In this document: piece after piece, positions 9,228-17,941 of the stretch
How positions within the stretch are numbered: the first letter of the stretch is position 1
Layout: every line of letters begins with the position of its first letter
Assembly (NCBI GenBank): GCA_918797485.1
Contig: CAKKNE010000005.1
Location: forward strand, 3,968,001 to 4,032,000
Origin: Pelagomonas calceolata
Taxonomy: Eukaryota; Sar; Pelagophyceae; Pelagomonadales; Pelagomonadaceae
Direction of reading: 5' to 3'
DNA length: 64,000 nucleotides
Program-made: the position numbers and the translations under genes
Notes under the pieces: model-generated
Database searches by the model: none
What the model saw: only the letters and a program-made list of their open reading frames with translations
What the model was told of the DNA's origin: nothing

Positions 9228-9893
9228 TCACCACGCGTCGACCTCGCTCCCGCCGCCCGACTCGACGGCCGCCATCTCGGCGTCGGTGATGGGCGTCAGG
9301 CCGAAGCGCGGCGCGAGGTCCGCGAGCTCGACGGCGAGGCCCGACGGGACCGCCTCCACGGCCGGCGCCGCGGCGGCGGGCGTAGATACGGGCGCAGAAG
9401 CCTCCTTCTTGAGCAGCGACCGCTTGCCGAGGAATTTGATGAGCGGGACGTGACCGCGCTTCGGCGCCGGCTCGGGCGCCGCGGCGGGCGCCGCGGCCGG
9501 CTCCGGCGCGGCCGCGGGCGCGGCCGCGGGCGCGGCAACGGGCGCCGCGGCGCCGTCCGTGTCCAGCGTCATCATCTCGGCGCCGACCTGGACCTCGTCG
9601 TCGACCGCGACGGACAGACTCTGGACGACGCCCGCCGTGTCCGAGCGCACGTCCACGGACACCTTGTCCGTGTCTATCACTGCCACAATCTCATCCACCG
9701 CAACGGCGTCGCCGACCGCCTTCTCGACGGACGCGACCGTGCCCTCGGTGATCGAGTCGCCCATCGCGGGCACGTTCAGGACGTGCGTCGCGAGGGCGCG
9801 CGCGGCGGCCCGCCGCGGCGCCGCGGCCCGCGCGCCAGCGCTTCGCGGCGCCGCACGGGCGCGTTGGACCACTCGTCCGAGGGTCCGCAGCAT
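9228..9893 (-). CDS. Lipoyl-domain protein fused to a Kgd4/MRPS36-like tail
   Basis: 221 aa if started at the ATG at 9893 (MLRTLGRVVQRARAAPRS), which gives an Arg/Ala-rich mitochondrial presequence; an in-frame ATG at 10010 is less likely. Residues about 37-115 are a biotinyl/lipoyl domain of 2-oxoglutarate dehydrogenase E2 type (MGDSITEGT; lipoylated Lys in DTDKVSVDV). An Ala/Pro linker follows. There is no peripheral-subunit-binding domain and no acyltransferase domain. The tail has two blocks, HVPLIKFLGKRSLLKK and LAPRFGLTPITDAEMAAVESGG. They match the N- and C-terminal signatures of yeast Kgd4 and human MRPS36, the adaptor that tethers E3 to 2-oxoglutarate dehydrogenase. Inferred role: a lipoyl-carrying E3 adaptor of that complex. 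Confidence 0.82.
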   Translation of the reverse strand: MLRTLGRVVQRARAAPRSAGARAAAPRRAAARALATHVLNVPAMGDSITEGTVASVEKAVGDAVAVDEIVAVIDTDKVSVDVRSDTAGVVQSLSVAVDDEVQVGAEMMTLDTDGAAAPVAAPAAAPAAAPEPAAAPAAAPEPAPKRGHVPLIKFLGKRSLLKKEASAPVSTPAAAAPAVEAVPSGLAVELADLAPRFGLTPITDAEMAAVESGGGSEVDAW

Positions 9894-10065
9894 GTCTTCT
9901 GTCTGGGGCTGTGCTCGCTTTTGCGCGGAGCGATGCGGTTTCCGCGCAGGGAGACTTGCTCTCCGATGCGTTCGGCGAGCGATGCGTCTGTGACAGGCTG
10001 CGATTTGCACGAGAACTGCTCAACCCGGCGTACTCCGGCCGCAAAGGAAAGGCTGCGCAGCCGGT

Positions 10066-10089
10066 GCTAGCGGCCTGTAAGACACTAGC
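10066..10089. promoter_or_regulatory. Dispersed GCTAG palindromic motif, copy 2
   Basis: A clean copy: GCTAGCGGCC, then TGTAAGACACTAGC. It lies 173 bp upstream of the lipoyl-Kgd4 gene start, inside the 9894-10399 gap, which otherwise holds no gene I can support. Confidence 0.6.
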
Positions 10090-10399
10090 AAGCAGCGCGA
10101 ACGGCTCGCGTGGAACGTAGCCCCACGCCGAAGCCGTCGACGCTACCCCTAAAACGGAACACAGGGAGTCCCTTACCCCCCTACCACCGCGACGCGCGTC
10201 CGCGTCGCCGCGAAAAAACCTGTGGAGCAAAAGAAACGTGTGTGCGCCCGCACCACCCGCGCGCGCGGAAACGCAAGAACCGCCCGGGGGTCGGTGGCAG
10301 ACAACGGATGCTCTGCGCCGGCAGAACTGGAGCGGCGTCTACGGACGAAGACGAAGCTCCGAAAGGCCAGCGTAAATAAGAAGGACGCCGGTCCACACT

Positions 10400-11005
10400 T
10401 CAAGAAGGCGGCGCGAACCGCTCGGCCCGCGCCTTGAGCTTGGCCTCGTTCGCCTTGACGGCCGGGTCCTTGAACCGCTCGGCCCTTGCCGCTTTTTTGG
10501 CCGCCTCTTCTTTGGCTCTAGGGTCTTCAAATCTCTCCTTCCTAGCCTTCTTCTTCGCCTCGTCGGCGTCGGGGTCCGGCAACCCGAAGCGCTCGGCGCG
10601 CTTCTTTTTCTTCTTCTTGTCGTTTTGTTTCTTGTCCTTCGGCGCCACATACAATGGAATGCCGAAGCGCGCGGCGCGCGCGGCCTTCTTCTTCTCCAGT
10701 TCGCTCAGCTCCTCCGTTGCTGGAGGCGCGGGCTCGGCCGCGGGCTCGGCGGCCGCCGGTTCCGGCGCGGGCGGCGGCGCGGGGGCCGGCGCGGGCGGCT
10801 TTGCTGCCTTGGGCGACGGCGCCGGGGCCTTCTCGGGGCTCGGCGCCGGCGCGGCGGCCGCGGGCTCGTCGAGGCCGAACTCCTCCTCGTCGAGCGCGAG
10901 CTGGAGCCGGTCGACGAGGACGGCCTTGAGGCCGTCCGTGCTCAGGCCGCGCTCGGCGAGCGCCGCGCGGAGCTCCGCGACCTTCATCTTCTTGGGCTCG
11001 ACCAT
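10400..11005 (-). CDS. SAP-domain protein related to SARNP/Tho1
   Basis: 201 aa. An N-terminal SAP DNA/RNA-binding helix pair (MKVAELRAALAERGLSTDGLKAVLVDRL) is followed by an Ala/Pro-rich linker. A basic C-terminal half repeats the motif [AR]ARxERF five times: AARAARFGIP, KKRAERFGLP, KARKERFEDP, AARAERFKDP and KARAERFAPP. Human SARNP (CIP29) and yeast Tho1 have the same architecture. There the repeated motifs bind several copies of the DEAD-box protein UAP56/DDX39B in the TREX mRNA-export pathway. Nuclear location and mRNP packaging are inferred from this. The gene is divergent from the phospholipase C gene. Confidence 0.8.
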   Translation of the reverse strand: MVEPKKMKVAELRAALAERGLSTDGLKAVLVDRLQLALDEEEFGLDEPAAAAPAPSPEKAPAPSPKAAKPPAPAPAPPPAPEPAAAEPAAEPAPPATEELSELEKKKAARAARFGIPLYVAPKDKKQNDKKKKKKRAERFGLPDPDADEAKKKARKERFEDPRAKEEAAKKAARAERFKDPAVKANEAKLKARAERFAPPS

Positions 11006-11196
11006 GGTGGCTTGTGTTTGTTTGCGCGGCGCGCTCCTCTGGTGCTCAGCGGGCTACTGCGGCGGCGACGTCTGCGGGCGAACGTCTGCGCTGGGCTGCT
11101 GGCGGGCGGCGGAGGAAGTCAGAGATGTGTCTCTGTGCACCGGTCGTCCGCAATAGCGCGCGCGCGACGGCTGCCAAAGTTTCGCGGGCTCGACAC

Positions 11197-11219
11197 GCTA
11201 GTGTGTTACACGACGCTAC
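11197..11219. promoter_or_regulatory. Dispersed GCTAG motif, variant copy
   Basis: Reads GCTAGTGTGTTACACG and then ACGCTAC. It sits between the divergent SAP-protein (192 bp) and phospholipase C (252 bp) starts. Nothing else recognisable lies in 11006-11470. Confidence 0.45.
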
Positions 11220-11470
11220 CTCCGTTTTTGTTCGCATCCCGCAAAATCAGCGCAAACGCGTGATTGGATCGATAGGTGTATCCGACGCAGCGCCTAGACG
11301 CTGCGGTGCTTGATTCTCGCGCGAGTTTTGACAGCTTTCGCACCCTACAGCCTCGCAGAGCATAGCACCTTATTTGCACGCGTTCTGCCACGCGCCACGC
11401 GAACACGCGAACGACAGTTCGGCATCGACACGTAAACACGAACTACAGTCCGGCATCTCGACAGTACGCG

Positions 11471-13170
11471 ATGAGGGCTGCCCTGCTGGCATTACTGTCG
11501 ACGACGCGTGCTGCATCGCACCGCATCAAGCACGTCGTGGTGCTCTACGAGGAGAACCGCGCCTTCGACCACCTCCTCGGTCATCAGAAGTCGTTGCATG
11601 TAGACGGGCTCAAGGGCGACGAGTCGAATCCCGTCGATCGCAGGGACCCGAGCAAGGGTTCGGTGGAGGTCTTCGACGGCGCGCCGTACGTCGCCGTCGA
11701 GCAGCCGCGGCACGGCTACGCGCCCTACCAGGTCAAGCTCGACGTCCAAGATAACGTCCCGCAGATGGACGGCTTCGTGGAATTTGAGAGGTCGGTGCAT
11801 AAGAAGAATACGAGTGTGGCGGACGCCGTGATGCAGGGCTTCTCGGACGGCGCATTACCGGTCTCCACGGCGCTGGCCTCTGAGTTCGCCGTCTTCGACC
11901 GCTGGTTCACGGCCTTCCCGGGCCCGAGCTGGCCGAACCACATGTTCTCGTACAGCGCGACGGCGAACGGAAATACGAACACCGGCGACGGCTACCTCTG
12001 CGAAAAAGATAGGCCCTACCCCCAGCGCACGATCTTCGACGCCCTGCTCGACGCGGGCCACGAGTACGTGCGGATCTACAACGACTCCAGTCTGTTGCTG
12101 TGTGGAATTCAAATTCGGGCGCCCCACGCCATCGACGCGATGTTGTCTCTGTGGAGTTCTCAGGCCATCGACGCGACGTTGTCGCCGTGACCGCATCGGT
12201 TATATGGCGTGGAGGTTCACGAAGGCCCGCGCAATATTTCTCAGGATAACCAATCTCACTGTTGGGTTTCCACACAGTAACGGACACGTTCATGGAGGCG
12301 TTCGGCTCGAAACAGACACGTTCACGGACGCACACCATGGACCGCTTCTTCGCCGACGCGGCCAAGGGCACGCTACCAGCTTTAACTTGGATCGACCCGC
12401 GCCAGGGTATTAATAAGACGCTCGGCGACCTCGGCGGGCCCAACTCCGACCACCCGTCGTGCTGCGACGTGGCGCTTGGGGAAAGATTGCGGAAGGACAT
12501 CTATGAGGCACTGAGGGCGGGTCCTGGCTGGAACCACACTGCATTCATCATGACCTGGGACGACCCCGGCGGGTTTTACGACCACGTGCCGCCGCCGATG
12601 GCCGCCCCGCCGCCGGACCACCAGCCCGCCTGCTTCTGCCTGAACGGCGAGAAGACGTGCGAGGGCTTCGGGCCCTACTCGCGGCTCGGGAGTAGAGTTC
12701 CCGTGCTCGTGGTCAGCCCCTGGGTCCCGAGGGGCTCTGTGGTGTCGGCGCCGCGCACGAAGCCGTCGCCGACCTCGCAGTTCGACGGGACCTCGATCGT
12801 AGCCACGGTCAAGCGATTGTTTGACCTGCCGACCTTCCTCACGCGCCGGGACGCCTGGGCGGCGCCCTTCGACTGGTTATTTGAAGATCTCGACGAGCCG
12901 CGCACGGACGCGCCAATGCACCTACCAAGCGCGCCTTTGCCGACGCCGCGGCCCGGCGGCCAGCCGTGGGGCACGGACTGCGACGATCCTACGAGGAGGA
13001 TGCGCCGATCCATCTTAGCGTTCGAAAAGCTGCTCGGCGTCGAGGCGCCGCCGCGTTTACACGCCTGCGCCCACGCCGAGCCGCACTGGGAGCACCGCTG
13101 CGCGGCGGGGACGATGGCCGAGGCGACGGCGTGGTTAACTGAGGCGACGGAGCGGTGGTTAGCTTCTTGA
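11471..13170 (+). CDS. Secreted non-specific phospholipase C / phosphoesterase
   Basis: Phosphoesterase family (bacterial PLC and plant NPC) that cleaves phospholipid head groups. A short signal peptide (MRAALLALLSTTRAAS) is followed by VVVLYEENRAFDHLLG, the family's ENRxFDHxxG motif. The second hallmark, DDPGGFYDHVPPP, is near 12560. LGSRVPVLVVSPWVPRG near 12690 is also typical. A 176- or 188-nt introner-type intron ends at 12277; its donor is either GT at 12090 (in the flanking sequence) or GTGG at 12102 (inside the element), and both keep frame. With the inner donor, exons are 11471..12101 and 12278..13170 (507 aa). The protein is probably extracellular or vacuolar, perhaps for phosphate scavenging; that role is inferred. 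Confidence 0.87.
12098..12277 (+). mobile_element. Introner element in the phospholipase C gene
   Basis: Termini are CTGTGTGGAATTCAA and GGTTTCCACACAG. The interior has the shared core (CCACGCCATCGACGCGA ... ATGGCGTGGAGG) and the sub-terminal AATCTCACTG found in the other long copies. The flanking 8-mers GTCTGTTG and TAACGGAC do not match, so no target duplication is visible here. The copy is old or rearranged. Confidence 0.8.
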
Positions 13171-13313
13171 CTTCTCTCCTTCTTTGTTTGTTGTTGATAA
13201 GTCTTCCGTTCAAAATCAGAGTCGATGTTACGGTGCTAGGACTAGTGGGCGGAGCCCCGGGGGGGAGACACCGCGCTTCGCCGATTCATCGGCGGCGGGC
13301 GTTCAAAATCCTT

Positions 13314-13337
13314 GCTAGCGGCTGGTAAGACACTAGC
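13314..13337. promoter_or_regulatory. Dispersed GCTAG palindromic motif, copy 3
   Basis: GCTAGCGGCT followed by GGTAAGACACTAGC. It lies 161 bp upstream of the DUF488-like gene. The remainder of 13171-13497 shows no gene. Confidence 0.6.
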
Positions 13338-13497
13338 AGGCAGGCAAGCTTGCTCTTGCCAGCCGATTGCGCCCTCACTCTGGTGTAAGAGTGGCCGTGG
13401 ATCTACACATTGCTGCTCTCATCGCTGCCTTGTGCTCGCTGCCAACTTTCAGCTCCTGCAACGGTCGGGAAGCCGCGAAACTATCCGCAGTGCTTAA

Positions 13498-14637
13498 ATG
13501 TCATCTGCTGCAAACGCGTTAGAGATCCCGGACAGCTCGGACGACGAGGCAGCGAGGCCCCAGTGGCAGCCGTTACGACTAAAACCAGGCGACACTGCGA
13601 CCGGTAAAGCCGATGCGCCGCTCCCGATCTCGGACTCGGACGACTCGCAGGACGACGAGCCCACCGCTCGCGCGCGGCAGAACCTGCAGAACGCCCTCAA
13701 ACAACCGACGCAGCAGGACGACGACGCGCCCGCCTCGAAGCGCCAGCGGACGGATGATGCTCCCGTCGACCTGACGCTGGACAGCGGCGACGACGAGGCC
13801 GCGCGGCCCGGGTCGCCGGACACGGACGGGTCGCCGACGGCGCGCGCGTTCTGGCCCAGAATTCCGGAGAAGGGCGACGCTCCAGCGCTCGCCGCGGGTA
13901 CCGTCGGCGGCCTGTACCACGTCGGCATGCGCCAGGGCTGCGGCGCGGACAAGACGGGCGCGCGGTCCCTGTCGGAGCGCGACTACGTGGAGACCCTGGG
14001 GCGGATCCGGGCCGAGGTCGCCTTCGACATGCGCCGCGGGACCTGGAAGAGCAAGTGCCAGAAGAAAAAGGGAGGGCCGTGCGGGGGCCACCCCGAGTGG
14101 AGCTGCAACTGCCCGAAGGACAGCCGGGTCGAGGCTGTCCACGCGCGGGCCGGCGTCGCGTACGAGTGGCTCGGCGGGCCGATCACGAAAAATGGCGGCC
14201 ACAACCTCGGCGGGAGCGAGGTGTCGGCGTATCCGGGTCGCGAGTACCCGTTCCTCAAGAACTCGCGCGAGATCATGCGCGCGATGTTCGACCCCCGCAA
14301 CACGGCCGGCCGCCCCTGCCTCGACGGGACCAAAAAGAAGACGGTGCGCGTGCGCTACGACCCCGACGCCCACGCGGCCCTGAAGCGCGTCGCCGCCGTC
14401 TCGAAGACGAAGCGCGTCGTCCTCATCTGCGTCGAAGACAATCTGTCGGACTGCCACGTCGAGACCCTCATCGAAGTCATGCTCGAGCAGAGGCTCATCG
14501 ACGCCGCGACGGCCCTCGAGCCGACGCTCATGCGGCCCGGCGCCGGCTGGACGACCTGCGCGTGCGCGCGCCACCTCGACTGGAACGCGGAGCTGCGGCG
14601 GGTCAAGGCCGCGCGCTACGCCACGAGAGGTAAGTAA
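13498..14637 (+). CDS. DUF488-like protein with acidic SUMO-interaction-like motifs
   Basis: 379 aa, single exon. The N-terminal 110 residues are disordered and acidic, with three SIM-like patches next to acidic runs: LEIPDSSDDE, LPISDSDDSQDDE and VDLTLDSGDDE. The C-terminal domain resembles DUF488: an inter-strand GVAYEWLGGPITKNGGHNLGG, and VVLICVEDNLSDCHVETLIEVML, which matches the family's CAE..P..CHR segment. The middle is Lys/Cys-rich (SKCQKKKGGPCGGHP). The DUF488 relationship is from pattern only and is moderate. The stop lies 6 bp from the stop of the convergent gene. Confidence 0.6.
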   Translation: MSSAANALEIPDSSDDEAARPQWQPLRLKPGDTATGKADAPLPISDSDDSQDDEPTARARQNLQNALKQPTQQDDDAPASKRQRTDDAPVDLTLDSGDDEAARPGSPDTDGSPTARAFWPRIPEKGDAPALAAGTVGGLYHVGMRQGCGADKTGARSLSERDYVETLGRIRAEVAFDMRRGTWKSKCQKKKGGPCGGHPEWSCNCPKDSRVEAVHARAGVAYEWLGGPITKNGGHNLGGSEVSAYPGREYPFLKNSREIMRAMFDPRNTAGRPCLDGTKKKTVRVRYDPDAHAALKRVAAVSKTKRVVLICVEDNLSDCHVETLIEVMLEQRLIDAATALEPTLMRPGAGWTTCACARHLDWNAELRRVKAARYATRGK

Positions 14638-14643
14638 TTGTTG

Positions 14644-15861
14644 TTAACAGAGAAACTCGCTCGTCCGATCCACGGTATCCATCGCGAGCTGCGTCCTGCC
14701 ACCGACACGCGTCCACTGCCGCGCGTCCGGCGGCACGGCCAACGTTCTGCCTACAAGGAGCTCCGAGGAACCGCGCCTACCGGGAGACGTCGCCGCCGCG
14801 AGGCTTTGGTACGTGCCCCGCGGGTCTTCCGCTATCCTATCCCAGAGCCAAGGTAAAAATTCCGAAGCCACCTCGTTGCGCGCCCTCAGCCGATCCGTCG
14901 CGCGCGGCCCGAGGCCCGCTTTCACAAGAGCGTCTCGGACAGCGTCCTGCGCTTCGTGATCAACGTCGTCGACGGCGTCCAACCTCGATTGGACGTCGTG
15001 CTCGCCGAGGGCCAGCCGCACGTCGACCCAGGTCTCGACCCATCCAGACGCGGGGCCGCCCGTCTTCGGCGCGGCTTTTGGTTTGAGCCAGCGCGGGCCG
15101 TCCACAAGAGCACAAGCGCATCTGAAAACCAATTCGACATCCCCGTGGGGCTCGCGCAGCGCCCGGATCTCGTTGCGCCGCGTCATGTCTAGTTGTGGAG
15201 GCGGTTCCCTTTCATCCTTTACGATTGAGGTCTTCCGCGGCGTCGTGAATATCGACGGCGTTGCTCGCCTCGGCTTGTCTCGAGACGGCGGGATGCCCGA
15301 CCTGTTCACAACGTCGAAATATTGACCAGTGCCGCCGTCGACCTCTCTACTTCTTAACACGGGTGCCGCGTCGTCGTAGCAGGCCTCTAGGACGATCTTC
15401 GCGCAGTCCAGACTCAGCTTGAAGCGCTTCGCGCCCAACACATCACTACTCACGAGTGACTGCGAGTCGTCTCGAGTTACGCAAAGAGCCACGTTCTCGA
15501 CGTCCCACCTTCTCAACAGATCCAGGAGCTTCTGGCCCGTGCCCACGTCTCCATTATCATCACTACCTTCGCCGCCGTCCGCTAATCTAAAAGCGCAGGG
15601 ACTCACGCCTATTGCAACGCTCGTGTCGTTCATGAACGCAGCAACGTCCTCGTCAGACACGACGGGCACGGCGTGGCCCCGGAAGCGCATGCCCCTGAAC
15701 ACCACCGCTTCGGTTGATGTAATGGGCGGCGGGCCGTCTTCGTCCTCTTGAACCGCGTCGGCCGGCGTCGCCACAGACTGCTCGGGCGACGTCGACCAGT
15801 GGACCGGTGGCGCCGGGATGGTCGCGGGCGATGTGGGCAGGACGATGTCGACGGAGGGCAT
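14644..15861 (-). CDS. Protein with a dynein stalk-tip-like domain
   Basis: 405 aa from the ATG at 15861 (MPSVDIVLPTSP); the frame is open back to 16107, but that would overlap the divergent BART gene. Residues about 260-385 (near 14700-15080) carry NEIRALREPHGDVELVFRC, then a Trp and VRLALGE, then DAVRDALVKAGLGP, then ASEFLPWLWD. The order and spacing recall the dynein heavy-chain microtubule-binding domain (E[IV]RS...PP..V.L..E.IC.LLG ... W...R..I ... I ... A....WV), but without AAA modules or a long coiled-coil stalk. The N-terminal half is not recognised. Microtubule binding is a hypothesis. Confidence 0.5.
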   Translation of the reverse strand: MPSVDIVLPTSPATIPAPPVHWSTSPEQSVATPADAVQEDEDGPPPITSTEAVVFRGMRFRGHAVPVVSDEDVAAFMNDTSVAIGVSPCAFRLADGGEGSDDNGDVGTGQKLLDLLRRWDVENVALCVTRDDSQSLVSSDVLGAKRFKLSLDCAKIVLEACYDDAAPVLRSREVDGGTGQYFDVVNRSGIPPSRDKPRRATPSIFTTPRKTSIVKDEREPPPQLDMTRRNEIRALREPHGDVELVFRCACALVDGPRWLKPKAAPKTGGPASGWVETWVDVRLALGEHDVQSRLDAVDDVDHEAQDAVRDALVKAGLGPRATDRLRARNEVASEFLPWLWDRIAEDPRGTYQSLAAATSPGRRGSSELLVGRTLAVPPDARQWTRVGGRTQLAMDTVDRTSEFLC

Positions 15862-16133
15862 CCTGGCTTTGTTCGTCTTGCTTGGGGAGGCTGCCCGGAG
15901 CCGTTCTCCCTGAGCACGCCGGGCCAAGAAGGAGGCATCCAAGGCGCTGCACAAGGCTAGAGTGTGTCGCCACGCTAGCTCCTTCACAGAGCGCTGCCAA
16001 GGCGCAAACGCCGCGTCCGACCGACGCACCTCGCGCTTAGAAGCCCTGCGAGCTGGACACGGCGGTGGAAGCAGTCGCATCGCTCGCGCGCACCAGTGAT
16101 AGCCCAACAGGGGGCAGCCCCCCTGTGGAGAGG

Positions 16134-16652
16134 ATGGAGAGCAAGGGCGAGGGCAAGTACGACGACGACGACGACGACGCGAAGAGCGGCAGCACCCGCG
16201 ATGCCAAATCGGAAGCGAAAGACCAGGACGAACAAGATGATGCTTTACTGCGCCACGTCTTCGACTGGTACTACGAGGACGAGGACTTGGAAGCGGAGCT
16301 CCAGAAGTTCGCCTTCGACCACGCGAACGAGTTTGACGACGAGTGTTCGTCGACCGGAGAGTATTCGTTGGAGCACACGGAGTTGCATCGGGAATTCCGG
16401 AGCATTTTTGAGCGACGATTGGAGGAGTGCGTGGAGCGGCACGGGTCCTCCGTCCAACAATTCTATCGGCTGGTCGCTTCGGATCAAGCGCGGTCCACGG
16501 AGCTGTACTCGGGGCACACGTTCGCGGCCGTCATCAACAGCACGATGTCCTTCGAGTCGTTTTACGAATTGATGAGGGATGCGAAGCGCGGCGACTTCTA
16601 CTGGGGCGTGCCTTTACTGCAGGACATGGACACGCTGGAGTTCCTGTTCTAG
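16134..16652 (+). CDS. BART-domain protein (ARL2BP/CFAP36-like)
   Basis: 172 aa from the ATG at 16134 (an in-frame ATG at 16065 is possible). After an acidic Asp-rich head (KYDDDDDDAKSG) comes a helical BART domain. Its signature: DDALLRHVFDWYYEDEDLEAELQKF, then EYSLEHTELHREFRSIFE, then the YRLV segment, and finally FESFYELMRD. BART domains bind the GTP form of ARL2/ARL3 G proteins and act in cilia, tubulin folding and mitochondria. It lacks the coiled coil that CFAP36 has. A second, larger BART protein lies at 37091..38119. Confidence 0.78.
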   Translation: MESKGEGKYDDDDDDAKSGSTRDAKSEAKDQDEQDDALLRHVFDWYYEDEDLEAELQKFAFDHANEFDDECSSTGEYSLEHTELHREFRSIFERRLEECVERHGSSVQQFYRLVASDQARSTELYSGHTFAAVINSTMSFESFYELMRDAKRGDFYWGVPLLQDMDTLEFLF

Positions 16653-16958
16653 CGTCCGCGTCCCGTGTTTTTTGAGGTGGGGGTATAATGTGTTTTAATC
16701 GTATGGAAGCTTTACTCGGAGGGGGTATAGCGTCCAAGCTATCGTTCTGGAGACCCATATGCGCACTTCAAGTTCGTGCTTGCGTGCGGGTTGTGCTCAA
16801 CACAAAAAAAAGTTTGCACGCGCACCGCTCCACACACAGAGTCGAAGCGATTGCAGGAAGCAGCTCACGCGAAGCACGTGTACACAGCTCGCCACTGCCG
16901 CAACCTCGACCGAAATTGATTCGCTACAGCCGCAGTTCTCGTGGTGACACCACTGACA

Positions 16959-17003
16959 CTTGTTCTGCGCTTCGAAACCACTTGTTCTTGCGCTTCGAAA
17001 CCA
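16959..17003 (+). repeat. 22/23-bp tandem duplication abutting a start codon
   Basis: Two adjacent copies of CTTGTTCT(T)GCGCTTCGAAACCA, at 16959-16980 and 16981-17003. The second ends on the A of the SDR gene's ATG. The rest of 16653-17002 is presumed promoter with nothing else recognised. Confidence 0.75.
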
Positions 17004-17911
17004 TGACCATCACCAGGAAAACACCGCTCGCGCTGCTCCTCGCAAGCACAACAGCCCTGCGCCGCGTCGCCATCGTGACCGGCGGCACGCGCGGCGTCGG
17101 CCTCGGCATCTCGCAGGCGCTGGCCGAGAACGACTTTGATTTGCTCCTGACCTACAATTCTGACAGTGCCGCTGCTGAAAAGGCCGTCCTCGAGCTCAAG
17201 AACCAGTTCCCGATCTGCGCCATCGAGACGGTCGGCGGCGACGTCTCGCTCCCGGAGACGCGCAAGGCCATTTTTGACAAGTTCGACAGCGCGTACGCCA
17301 AGACGCACTGCCTGGGCGCCGTCGTGCACAACGCGGGCCAGTACGTGGGCGTGAGTTCCACGAACGCGGCCGGCATAAAGGCGACGGGGCCGCCGCCGGG
17401 CTTCGGCGACGGGAGCCTGCTGGGTGCGGACGGCGGCGTGGATTTTACGCAGATGCATTACTACCAGAAGATGTACGGCGACGCCTTCGTGGACCTGTGC
17501 GAGCGCGGCCTGGCGCGGTTCCCCGAAGACGGTGGTTCGTTAGTTGGTATCTCGAGCCCGGGCTGCACGCTGCAATTCAACCCGAATCTAGGGTACGACA
17601 TGCCCGGCAGCGGCAAGTGCGTCATGGAGTACTCCATGCGGTTGTTTGCCGTGCGCGCGGCGGCGAAGAAGGTCAACGCCAACGTCGTGATCCCGGGAGT
17701 GACGCCGGAGGGCGCCTGGGAGGCGCTCGGCGCCACGCGCGGCATGAGCGGCAAGGAGATGGCCGAGGGCGTCGCGAGCCGCCTCGCCCCGATGGGTCCG
17801 ACGCCCGCGAAGGTCGTGGGCGACGGCGTCGCCTTCCTCTGCTCGCCGGCGGGCCGCGCCGTGACGGGCGTCTCGCTCCCGGTGGACAACGGCGTGCACC
17901 TGAAGGCCTGA
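17003..17911 (+). CDS. Short-chain dehydrogenase/reductase, FabL-like
   Basis: 302 aa from the ATG at 17003 (MTITRKTPLALLLASTTALRR, a hydrophobic signal or plastid-type leader). Rossmann motif VAIVTGGTRGVGLGISQAL near residue 22, VHNAGQ for NNAG. The catalytic region reads GYDMPGSGKCVMEYSMRLFAV. The Tyr-x6-Lys spacing is that of enoyl-ACP reductases (FabI/FabL) rather than the classic Tyr-x3-Lys, and the flanking sequence resembles Bacillus FabL. A role in plastid fatty-acid synthesis is possible but unproven. The C-terminus GVSLPVDNGVHL is typical. An insert at about 120-150 (KATGPPPGFGDGSLLGADGG) is unusual. Confidence 0.75.
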   Translation: MTITRKTPLALLLASTTALRRVAIVTGGTRGVGLGISQALAENDFDLLLTYNSDSAAAEKAVLELKNQFPICAIETVGGDVSLPETRKAIFDKFDSAYAKTHCLGAVVHNAGQYVGVSSTNAAGIKATGPPPGFGDGSLLGADGGVDFTQMHYYQKMYGDAFVDLCERGLARFPEDGGSLVGISSPGCTLQFNPNLGYDMPGSGKCVMEYSMRLFAVRAAAKKVNANVVIPGVTPEGAWEALGATRGMSGKEMAEGVASRLAPMGPTPAKVVGDGVAFLCSPAGRAVTGVSLPVDNGVHLKA

Positions 17912-17941
17912 CTTGTGAATGAGTAAACAATGTATACCTAA

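Noticed and set aside
9450-10070. Long + strand open frame opposite the lipoyl-Kgd4 gene
   Set aside because: Arg-rich reverse-strand shadow of GC-rich codons; no conserved motif.
10434-11263. Overlapping + strand frames opposite the SAP protein
   Set aside because: Composition is the mirror of the Lys/Ala/Pro-rich coding strand; no independent start context or family.
13579-14574. 331-codon - strand frame opposite the DUF488-like gene
   Set aside because: High GC keeps the antisense open. The sense strand has the conserved domain and a good start.
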